Below, in pieces: positions 1 through 6,901 of a stretch of 31,424 nt of DNA (positions within the stretch are counted from its first letter, which is position 1; the number at the start of each line of letters is the position of its first letter). The notes beneath the pieces are model-generated. The model saw nothing but the letters and a program-made list of their open reading frames with translations. It made no database searches and was not told the origin of the DNA. Source of the DNA: JANRKH01 sp964351245 (lineage in GTDB: Bacteria > Pseudomonadota > Alphaproteobacteria > Rickettsiales > Rickettsiaceae); contig CAYGNF010000011.1 in assembly GCA_964351245.1 (NCBI GenBank), forward strand, positions 1-31,424. Direction: 5' to 3'. Position numbers and translations under genes: made by a program.

Positions 1-42
1 CACCCCCCCCCCCTCCTCTCCGTCCTCGCCGGCCCGTCCTTT
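1..42. other. Anomalous GC-rich edge sequence
   Basis: The first ~40 bases are a C homopolymer (12 C from base 3 up, broken by an A at base 2) running into C/T/G-rich low-complexity sequence. From about base 41 the composition switches abruptly to the A+T-rich character of the rest of the window. Nothing else here looks like it. The likeliest reading is a contig-end artefact such as homopolymer misassembly, adaptor or tailing; a real GC-rich island is less likely. No gene or site should be called from it. Confidence 0.7.
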
Positions 43-111
43 AGATGATAATCATCTCTCTACTCAGCCACAGGATAATTAAAAGCATATAGTCGATATT
101 TCGATAAAAGA

Positions 112-140
112 TTGATTTTTGATTTATTCAGTAGTATAAC
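112..140 (+). promoter_or_regulatory. Candidate sigma70-type promoter of the cpoB operon
   Basis: TTGATT at 112-117 is followed by a 17-nt spacer and TATAAC at 135-140. The match is 4/6 at -35 and 5/6 at -10, with ideal spacing, 29 nt before the cpoB start. It is the only good candidate upstream of this three-gene operon. In A+T-rich DNA such matches also arise by chance. Confidence 0.45.
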
Positions 141-168
141 CTGCCTAATACTGTAGAGTGAAATCCTA

Positions 169-864
169 ATGATAAAAAACCGTAGAATATTTGTTGGAAT
201 AATTTGCCTTATTGCCCTCTCATCATCCGCAGAGAGCATAAGATCTAGAACTTTTAGTGGCGGTACTTTTAATGATGAAGATAGTCAGAGATTGCAATCT
301 TTAGAAACTGAAGTGAGATCACTGAATCTCCGGATTGAAAAATTAGACAAAATAGTTACTGAGCTCTCAAAAAAAACCGACTACACTAATAATCAGCATT
401 CACCAGAAGATTCAGGCTCTAATTTAGTAAATCAGGAAATTCAAATACCAGAAAAACATGTTGCTAACCAAACTAATGGATCAGAAAAACAAGAATATGA
501 TATAGCATTATCTTCCCTAAAAAGTGGAGATTTAGTCTCTTCTCAGAAAAAATTCGAGTTTTTTATCGCAAATTTTCCTAGAAGCCCATTAGTTTCTAAT
601 GCATATTTTTGGTGCGGTGAAGCTGAAATTAGGAGAAAACACTACGATAAAGCTGCTGTGCAATATTTAAAAAGCTATAAACATAGTCCAAAGGGACCCA
701 AATCTCTTGATGCATTAGTAAAATTGGCGAGCTGCTTGCATGAATTAAAAAAGAATAAGGAGGCATGTGGTATTTTAAATAAGCTAGATACAGAATTTAA
801 AGTTAAAAATCCTGGTATGGTAGATAAAATTAAGAACCTAAGATCAAAAGTAAATTGTAAGTAA
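169..864 (+). CDS. cpoB: CpoB/YbgF-type Tol-Pal coordinator
   Basis: Probable periplasmic CpoB (YbgF), the Tol-Pal partner that links outer-membrane constriction to peptidoglycan synthesis at division. The N-terminus is a signal peptide: basic residues, a hydrophobic stretch to about residue 19, then a small-residue cleavage region (SSSA). Residues ~35-70 form a heptad-like Leu/Ile coiled coil, matching the YbgF trimerisation segment. A polar Ser/Asn/Gln linker follows. Residues ~110-230 are TPR-like repeats, beginning with YDIALSSLKSGD and including NAYFWCGEAEIRRKHYDKA, the signature of the family's C-terminal half. At 231 aa it is slightly short for the family. It is the first gene of an operon with a YfgM-like gene (5-nt gap) and bamB. 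Its usual partner pal lies ~18 kb away on the other strand, and tolQRAB are not in the window. Confidence 0.85.
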   Translation: MIKNRRIFVGIICLIALSSSAESIRSRTFSGGTFNDEDSQRLQSLETEVRSLNLRIEKLDKIVTELSKKTDYTNNQHSPEDSGSNLVNQEIQIPEKHVANQTNGSEKQEYDIALSSLKSGDLVSSQKKFEFFIANFPRSPLVSNAYFWCGEAEIRRKHYDKAAVQYLKSYKHSPKGPKSLDALVKLASCLHELKKNKEACGILNKLDTEFKVKNPGMVDKIKNLRSKVNCK

Positions 865-869
865 TAGAT

Positions 870-1523
870 ATGACAGACATTTTAGAAGAAGTCAAGCAAG
901 ACTATCGAGACTGGAGAAATGCTATTTTATTTAAAAAACTCCTAATGTTTACAATGGTCGTTACAGCTCTCATCATCGTTGTTATGTCTGTAAGTAGCTG
1001 GCATTATAATAATAAGATTAAAGATCTAGAATCTCGTACCTCTCTTTTGCATCAAACATTTGCAGCAAAAGACTTAGATACTGATTTGTTGATAGAGTCT
1101 TTATTATCTCTAACAGATAAAAATGACGCAATTTCTGAGGCTTCAACATTACGTCTTGCTAAGCTTAAAGCCGATTCAGGAAAGGTCAAAGAGTCCATTA
1201 TTATGTTAGACAAACTCATTTCCTCTACTAAAAATATAGTCATTAAAAATATGTCTAAAATTTTGCATATTAGTATCATTTTAGACGATACATCAATCTC
1301 CCCAGATGATATGCATAAATTAGACTCTTATTTTGTATCAATAGATAAGAAGCAGCCTCTATATCCGATTGCCCAAATATATTCATCTTTGTTTAAGATG
1401 AAAAATGGTAATTTAAGCGCCGCAGAAGATATAATGATACGATTATTACAAGATCAAGAAATATCTATTTCAACAAGACAGATAGCTACAAAAATATTAA
1501 ATCAAATAAAGTGGAAACATTAA
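870..1523 (+). CDS. YfgM-like membrane-anchored TPR protein
   Basis: Probable member of the YfgM/TPR_21 family, single-pass inner-membrane proteins that associate with SecYEG and periplasmic chaperones. The order is as expected: a short acidic cytoplasmic N-terminus (residues 1-20), one strong transmembrane helix at ~22-43 rich in Val/Ile/Met/Leu, then a periplasmic region of helical repeats to residue 217. The repeat region is degenerate, so the assignment rests as much on architecture and position as on motifs: in many proteobacteria yfgM sits directly before bamB, as here (stop at 1523, bamB ATG at 1526). The 217-aa length is typical for the family. It probably shares the cpoB promoter. 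A generic TPR membrane protein is the alternative. Confidence 0.7.
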   Translation: MTDILEEVKQDYRDWRNAILFKKLLMFTMVVTALIIVVMSVSSWHYNNKIKDLESRTSLLHQTFAAKDLDTDLLIESLLSLTDKNDAISEASTLRLAKLKADSGKVKESIIMLDKLISSTKNIVIKNMSKILHISIILDDTSISPDDMHKLDSYFVSIDKKQPLYPIAQIYSSLFKMKNGNLSAAEDIMIRLLQDQEISISTRQIATKILNQIKWKH

Positions 1524-1525
1524 AA

Positions 1526-2764
1526 ATGAAACATATTCTATTATTTGCACTATGTGCTTCTCTATTAGTATCATGTTCTGGTTCAAGTAAGGTAAAAAAT
1601 ATCACTGAATTCACTACAAAACTGAGCTCTGAATCTTCGCGTCCTGTTAGGATAAACCCAGAAACTACAATACAGAGTTTTGGAAATCAACTTGATTATA
1701 TCAAAAGACATTCGACCACTAAGGTAAAAAAACCTACTGAATTTAAAACAAAACAATTCCTATCATTTTCTGGAAAATTATTAGCTACTCCATTATTGGA
1801 TAATGATGACTTGTACTACATCACCCAAAAAGGCTTACTGACTTGCTTTGATATAAGAGCTAAGAAAGTGAAGTGGGAGAATGCAATCCTACCTAAGAAT
1901 ACTAAGCTTGCTTCTGCGACATTAAGCATTTCTTCTAAGGGTATTATAGTTACTGCTGATCTTTATATGTATTCATTTGATAAAGTAGATGGTACTATGG
2001 TCAATAAAATCATGATAGATGATATAGCTAGGGATTATCCTGCTATTTTTGAAGATAAGCTATATCTAAGGACCGTAAATAATAAATTTTCTGCTTACAG
2101 CCTAAGTAATTTATCTCAGCTATGGCATAACCAGACTTGGTCAGACAATGTATCAACACGGGGATTGAACTCTCCTATTGTTACTAAGAATATTGCGATT
2201 TCTGGATTTTCTAGTGGACAAATCATTGCTTCTGATACCAAAGATGGCAGCGAAGTATGGCAAATTAGTCTATTATCAGATTATCATGAGCTTATAGGAT
2301 CTAGTCCTGTTGATGTTGCATGCCAATCTATATTAGAAAACGAATCTCTATATTTATCTGGAAGTGATGGTTATTTTTTTAAGATAGATATTAATTCCGG
2401 CTCGATTAAATGGAAAAAGAGAATTGAGGATGTGGTGTCTATGGCAAAATCTAAGGATATATTTCTCACTAATAACGCAAGACAAATAGCTGCAATTTCC
2501 GAGGTCGATGGATCTGTACTCTGGGCAAGTGATTTAGCGCAGTCAGAGAGTATTAAAAAACCAATATCCACATCTTTTACCGCTCCTCTTATTACTAATC
2601 ATGGAATTTTTGTTTTCTCTGAAGATGGCAACGGATATTTAGTGCACTCTGATAATGGCAATATAGATCAACATTTTAGTATCCCTATCCGTATTTTTAC
2701 TTTAGTGGTATTCGATGAAACAATAATGATTTTTAATGAAAAAGGAGCCTATTTAATATATTAA
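1526..2764 (+). CDS. bamB: Outer-membrane assembly lipoprotein BamB
   Basis: BamB (YfgL) is the beta-propeller lipoprotein of the BAM complex that inserts beta-barrel proteins into the outer membrane. I chose the ATG at 1526 rather than the in-frame GTG at 1511 because it gives a clean lipoprotein signal: MKH, a hydrophobic core, and the lipobox LVSC with Cys17 as lipidation site. The 1511 start would overlap the upstream gene and put extra residues before the signal. From about residue 80 the protein shows repeated PQQ-like propeller blades with spaced motifs such as DIRAKKVKW, DTKDGSEVW, DINSGSIKW and EVDGSVLW, each an Asp/Gly turn followed by Trp. The mature length (412 aa precursor) is normal. 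It is the last gene of the cpoB operon, and the usual downstream der is absent. Confidence 0.88.
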   Translation: MKHILLFALCASLLVSCSGSSKVKNITEFTTKLSSESSRPVRINPETTIQSFGNQLDYIKRHSTTKVKKPTEFKTKQFLSFSGKLLATPLLDNDDLYYITQKGLLTCFDIRAKKVKWENAILPKNTKLASATLSISSKGIIVTADLYMYSFDKVDGTMVNKIMIDDIARDYPAIFEDKLYLRTVNNKFSAYSLSNLSQLWHNQTWSDNVSTRGLNSPIVTKNIAISGFSSGQIIASDTKDGSEVWQISLLSDYHELIGSSPVDVACQSILENESLYLSGSDGYFFKIDINSGSIKWKKRIEDVVSMAKSKDIFLTNNARQIAAISEVDGSVLWASDLAQSESIKKPISTSFTAPLITNHGIFVFSEDGNGYLVHSDNGNIDQHFSIPIRIFTLVVFDETIMIFNEKGAYLIY

Positions 2765-3065
2765 TATATATATGTTAAGTATTTGTTCCATAGAGGTCTC
2801 TAGCAATTTATCCTAGAGAATCAACTCACTTAATCTGGCAATTAGTATACTACGTTGGTATTTGTAGGTTTTACATGAAATCTTAAGATCTCAAATCAAA
2901 CTTTAGCAGCTCCATATGCGCTTATGGCAATAAGCTGAGTTTGCTCTACCATAAATGACTACTTGATTTACCGAAGCTATATATGTAGAATTGAATGTTT
3001 TGCTTGTACTAGATAGAGGTAGAATATATAATTACCTCAAATTTTAGAAAGAAGGATCTTAAAAA
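2765..3065. other. Intergenic region between bamB and gyrB
   Basis: This 301-nt gap contains a small perfect hairpin at 2797-2819 (7-bp arms TCTCTAG/CTAGAGA, 9-nt loop) just after bamB, without a following T tract, so it is a weak candidate for the bamB transcript end. The gyrB promoter candidate and its dyad are at the 3' end. No ORF of coding quality and no recognisable RNA gene was seen in the middle. Confidence 0.5.
3004..3038 (+). promoter_or_regulatory. Candidate gyrB promoter with dyad around the -10
   Basis: TTGTAC (3004-3009), a 17-nt spacer and a perfect TATAAT (3027-3032) precede gyrB. The -10 box is bracketed by the inverted repeat GAGGTA (3016-3021) and TACCTC (3033-3038), 11 nt apart. 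The -35 is weak (3/6), so an extra activator or topology-dependent control is possible. The gyrB ribosome binding site is AAGGA at 3052-3056, 9 nt before the ATG. Confidence 0.5.
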
Positions 3066-5486
3066 ATGGATACAAATTCAGACCTCATTGCTCAAACACC
3101 AAATAAAAATTATGATGCAGACTCAATCAAGGTTCTTAAAGGTCTAGATGCTGTAAGAAAAAGGCCTGGCATGTATATTGGTGATACTGATGATGGTAGC
3201 GGACTGCATCACATGATATACGAAGTTGTAGATAATGCTATAGATGAGTCTCTAGCAGGACACTGCGATTCTATCCATGTCATCTTAAATTTAGACGGCT
3301 CGGTAACAATAAGAGATAATGGAAGGGGAATTCCCACTGATATACACAAGGAAGAAGGAATATCAGCTGCTGAGGTAATAATGACTCAGCTCCATGCAGG
3401 TGGTAAATTTGACCAAAATTCTTACAAAATCTCAGGTGGATTGCACGGAGTAGGTGTCTCTGTTGTGAATGCTTTATCGGACTTTCTAGAGCTTAGAATA
3501 TGGCGAGACGATAATGAGCATTACATGCGTTTTACCAAAGGCGTATCAGATGCTCCGCTTAAAATGGTTGGCAGCACTGTAGGTAAAAAAGGCACAGAAG
3601 TAACATTTATGCCCTCTTCTGAAATATTCTCTCATACAGAATTTTGTATTGCCACTCTTGAGCATAGGCTAAAAGAATTGGCATTTTTAAACTCCGGAGT
3701 GCGTTTAATACTACATGATAATCGTGAAGTAGAATCAAAAATACTAGATTTCTCTTATGAGGGAGGAATAAGTGCATATGTAAAATACATAAATCGTAGT
3801 AAAATTCCCTTACATCAAATGATTTACATGAATGCTCATGATGAAAAACTAGGCATTTCCGCAGAAGTCGCAATTCAATGGAATGATTCATACACAGAAA
3901 ATATTCTTGCTTTCACTAATAATATTAGGCAAAGAGACGGGGGTAGTCATATTATTGGTTTTAAATCCGGATTAACAAGAGCGATCAATCAATATATTGA
4001 GATTAATGGGTTAAATAAAAAGACCAAAACTAACTTTAGCGGAGATGATGCAAGAGAAGGTATATCTTGTATTTTATCTGTAAAAGTACCTGATCCAAAA
4101 TTTTCATCCCAAACAAAAGATAAGCTTGTTAGCTCCGAAGTAAGGCCAGTGGTTGAATCCTGTGTTCACGAAAAATTACTCAAGTGGCTTGAAGAACATC
4201 CACAAGAAGCAAAAAGCATCATTTCAAAAATCATTGAATCTGCAGCCGCAAGAGAAGCGGCTAGAAAAGCCCGCGATCTTACAAGGAGAAAATCTGCTCT
4301 AGAAATATCAAGTCTTCCAGGTAAGCTTGCAGATTGTCAAGAGAGGGATCCATCAAAATCTGAGCTTTTTATTGTTGAAGGAGATGCAGCAGGGGGCACA
4401 GCAAAGCAGGGCAGGGATAGGAAATCTCAAGCAATTTTACCTCTTAGGGGAAAAATTCTGAATGTAGAAAGAGCGCGATTTGATAAAATGCTTTCTTCTG
4501 AGCAAGTGGGAACATTGATTTGTGCCCTAGGGGCTGGGATCGGAAAAGATGATTTTGATATTAAAAAGATCAGATACCATAAAATTATTATTATGACAGA
4601 TGCTGATGTAGATGGATCTCATATTAGAACTTTATTACTCACTTTCTTTTTTAGGCACATGAAAGAAGTTGTTGATAATGGTTATTTATATATCGCAAAC
4701 CCTCCTTTATACAAAATTAAAAAAGGAAATTTAGAGGAGTATATTAAAAATGATGCAAGTCTAGAAGCATTTTTGGTTAAGTCTGGCACTTCTGAATCTT
4801 CAATTATATACGATGATAATGAGATTCAAGGAGATAGTTTTGCAAATATACTAAAAACAATTTCATTACTTAAAACTTTGTTATCCCAACTATCGCGTAA
4901 ATTTAATAAAGATATCATAGAGTTGATGGCTATTCACAATGCTTTAGATCCAGATACTATAGAAGATAAATTAAATTTAGTACTATCTAAATTAAATGCA
5001 AGAGCATCAGGCGAAGATAAATCAGAGTGGTCGGCAAAGAAAATAGATCAAGCTACAGTATTTTCAAGAATGATAAGGGGAATCAATCATTCAAGCTCTA
5101 TTAGTGATATTAATCTACAATCTAATGAACTTACTCAAATTAAAGAACTAGGCTCCAAGATTGCAGAGATATTTGCGGGTAATCTTAGGTTGAAGCACAA
5201 AGACCATGAAGAATCTATAATTTCACCTACTGAATTACTCGCAAAAGTCCTAAGTATTGGGCAGAAAGGTATGACCATTCAAAGATTTAAGGGTCTTGGA
5301 GAGATGAATTCAGAGCAATTAGCAGAAACAACCTTAGATGCTACTCGTAGAACTTTATTGCAAGTAAAAATTCCAGATTATGATGAAGCCGAAGATGTTT
5401 TTTCTACTCTAATGAGCAGTGTTGTAGAGCCAAGAAGAGAGTTTATACAAGACAATGCGCTGAATGTACAAAATCTTGATGTATAA
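3066..5486 (+). CDS. gyrB: DNA gyrase subunit B
   Basis: ATPase subunit of gyrase, which with GyrA introduces negative supercoils. The GHKL ATPase domain is complete: EVVDNAIDESLAG (helix with the catalytic Glu and Asn), RDNGRGIP, and the ATP-lid GGLHGVGVSVVNALS. The transducer domain follows, ending with SSQTKDKL. The TOPRIM domain carries ELFIVEGDAAGG with the metal-binding Glu, and MTDADVDGSHIRTLL with the DxD pair. The C-terminal GyrB tail contains QRFKGLGEMN. At 806 aa it matches typical alphaproteobacterial GyrB; presence of the QRFKGLGEMN tail fits both GyrB and ParE, but the N-terminal and TOPRIM wording and length favour GyrB. It is 13 nt upstream of era, so the two may be co-transcribed. 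Confidence 0.95.
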   Translation: MDTNSDLIAQTPNKNYDADSIKVLKGLDAVRKRPGMYIGDTDDGSGLHHMIYEVVDNAIDESLAGHCDSIHVILNLDGSVTIRDNGRGIPTDIHKEEGISAAEVIMTQLHAGGKFDQNSYKISGGLHGVGVSVVNALSDFLELRIWRDDNEHYMRFTKGVSDAPLKMVGSTVGKKGTEVTFMPSSEIFSHTEFCIATLEHRLKELAFLNSGVRLILHDNREVESKILDFSYEGGISAYVKYINRSKIPLHQMIYMNAHDEKLGISAEVAIQWNDSYTENILAFTNNIRQRDGGSHIIGFKSGLTRAINQYIEINGLNKKTKTNFSGDDAREGISCILSVKVPDPKFSSQTKDKLVSSEVRPVVESCVHEKLLKWLEEHPQEAKSIISKIIESAAAREAARKARDLTRRKSALEISSLPGKLADCQERDPSKSELFIVEGDAAGGTAKQGRDRKSQAILPLRGKILNVERARFDKMLSSEQVGTLICALGAGIGKDDFDIKKIRYHKIIIMTDADVDGSHIRTLLLTFFFRHMKEVVDNGYLYIANPPLYKIKKGNLEEYIKNDASLEAFLVKSGTSESSIIYDDNEIQGDSFANILKTISLLKTLLSQLSRKFNKDIIELMAIHNALDPDTIEDKLNLVLSKLNARASGEDKSEWSAKKIDQATVFSRMIRGINHSSSISDINLQSNELTQIKELGSKIAEIFAGNLRLKHKDHEESIISPTELLAKVLSIGQKGMTIQRFKGLGEMNSEQLAETTLDATRRTLLQVKIPDYDEAEDVFSTLMSSVVEPRREFIQDNALNVQNLDV

Positions 5487-5499
5487 TTAGTGAGAATTC

Positions 5500-6441
5500 A
5501 TGAGTAAAATCTCTTATATTAGTATTATAGGTATGCCTAACGCCGGCAAATCTACATTACTGAATACTATACTTGGTCAAAAAATTTCTATTGTAACTCA
5601 TAAAGTTCAAACTACTAGAGCAGCAATCAAAGGGATTTTAACGGAAGGAAATGCGCAGCTTATCTTCATAGACACGCCAGGTATATTTCATCCGACCAAA
5701 AAACTTGAAAAAGCAATGGTGAGATGCGCATGGAGTACAGTATCTGGAGTGGATATTGTGTGTATTATTATCTCTATAGATAGTCTAAAATCAATAAATG
5801 ATGAATTTAAAAAGGGGCTTGAGCACATAGCAAAACTTGATGTAGCAAAAATTCTGATATTTAACAAAATTGATAAGATTCAACATAAAGGCGAGGTATC
5901 TTCGACAATATTGATGGATTATTTTTCAGAAAAACTAGATAATGATAGCATGCAAAATCTTAGGGACATACAAACCCTTTTTCTAGAATCGAGAAGTTTT
6001 TTTATTTCTGGCTCGAGTAGTCAAAGTATTGTACCGCTTCTTAATCATGTAAAACACATATCTCCAGAAGGAGTCCATCATTACAGTGAAGATGAGATTA
6101 CAGATGCACCAATCAAGTTTTTATGTTCTGAAATTACCAGAGAGCAACTATTCCTTCAACTATCGAAGGAGTTACCTTACAATTTGACGGTAGAGACAGA
6201 AAAATGGGAGCAAATTAACGCACATGCTATCAAAATATATCAGAATATCATAGTATCCAAAGACTCTCATAAAATGATTATACTTGGAGCAAAGGGCGAG
6301 CAAATCAAAAACATCGGTACTCAAGCCCGGAAAGCAATAGCTAAAAATCTTGGTTTAACTGTGCATTTATTTTTATTTGTTAAAGTGCGGGAAGGGTGGT
6401 ATGAGAAATCTTCATATTATGAAAATATGAGACTTAGTTAA
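5500..6441 (+). CDS. era: GTPase Era
   Basis: Essential ribosome-associated GTPase that binds the 3' end of 16S rRNA during 30S maturation. The G-domain motifs are in order: G1 GMPNAGKST near the N-terminus, the switch-I region with THKVQTTR, G3 DTPG in FIDTPGIFHP, and G4 NKID near residue 127. The C-terminal KH domain is present, with ELPYNLTVETEKW followed by the GxxG-type loop ILGAKGEQIKNIG. The length (313 aa) is normal. It lies 13 nt after gyrB. In most bacteria era follows rnc, so this gyrB-era arrangement is a rearranged neighbourhood. It converges with the SemiSWEET gene. Confidence 0.95.
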   Translation: MSKISYISIIGMPNAGKSTLLNTILGQKISIVTHKVQTTRAAIKGILTEGNAQLIFIDTPGIFHPTKKLEKAMVRCAWSTVSGVDIVCIIISIDSLKSINDEFKKGLEHIAKLDVAKILIFNKIDKIQHKGEVSSTILMDYFSEKLDNDSMQNLRDIQTLFLESRSFFISGSSSQSIVPLLNHVKHISPEGVHHYSEDEITDAPIKFLCSEITREQLFLQLSKELPYNLTVETEKWEQINAHAIKIYQNIIVSKDSHKMIILGAKGEQIKNIGTQARKAIAKNLGLTVHLFLFVKVREGWYEKSSYYENMRLS

Positions 6442-6537
6442 TCCATTACTGGGGTTAGGAGCCATAGGTAATTATTTTACTATCTATTTCCCTAGCATTT
6501 TATCTCCTAAACTAAAAAGCAAGATTATTAAATCGTG

Positions 6538-6795
6538 TTAAGGATATAAAAAAGCCCCCACTAATACCAATGCCGCACCTATTAATCCTACTGCATTTGT
6601 TATGATTAATGCCTCGTTCTTCAGGAGAAATCCGTAAAATAACCAACTACCTAAACCAATGGCGCTTAATATAAATCCTTCAATAGATACCGAAGCAGAT
6701 GTTTTGTTTGCAAATATCTTGTAAGCTTGCATAAAAAACATAAGATTGCTTAAGGGTCCTATAAATTTCATATAGTATTCATAAAATTTTAGCAT
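6538..6795 (-). CDS. SemiSWEET-type sugar transporter
   Basis: An 85-residue, three-helix protein of the MtN3/SWEET family; bacterial SemiSWEETs dimerise to form a sugar uniporter in the inner membrane. Hydrophobic segments lie at about residues 12-29, 39-57 and 62-83. The central family signature is present: Trp51, then Tyr54-Gly55 (SWLFYGFLLKNE), followed by a helix with Asn67 in ITNAVG, the position of the substrate-contacting Asn. The PQ-type motif in helix 1 reads FFMQ (residues 20-23), so the usual Pro is replaced by Met. The start ATG at 6795 has only a weak ribosome binding site; Met9 is an alternative. It is a single gene, convergent with era and upstream-separated from secA by 106 nt. 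Confidence 0.75.
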   Translation of the reverse strand: MLKFYEYYMKFIGPLSNLMFFMQAYKIFANKTSASVSIEGFILSAIGLGSWLFYGFLLKNEALIITNAVGLIGAALVLVGAFLYP

Positions 6796-6901
6796 TCTAG
6801 TAATAACATAATAATACCCATCTTTTTAAATTTTTACATAATTCTAACAATACAAGAATTATACAATCTTGCAAATTCTACCGCAGTCAAATTATAATTT
6901 T

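Noticed and set aside
1511..1525. Upstream GTG start for bamB
   Set aside because: It overlaps the preceding gene and adds residues before the lipoprotein signal; the ATG at 1526 gives a standard signal peptide.
6455..6510. Possible convergent terminator between era and the SemiSWEET gene (TTAGGAG and CTCCTAA)
   Set aside because: Arms are 7 bp with a 42-nt loop and no T tract next to the stem; not distinguishable from chance.
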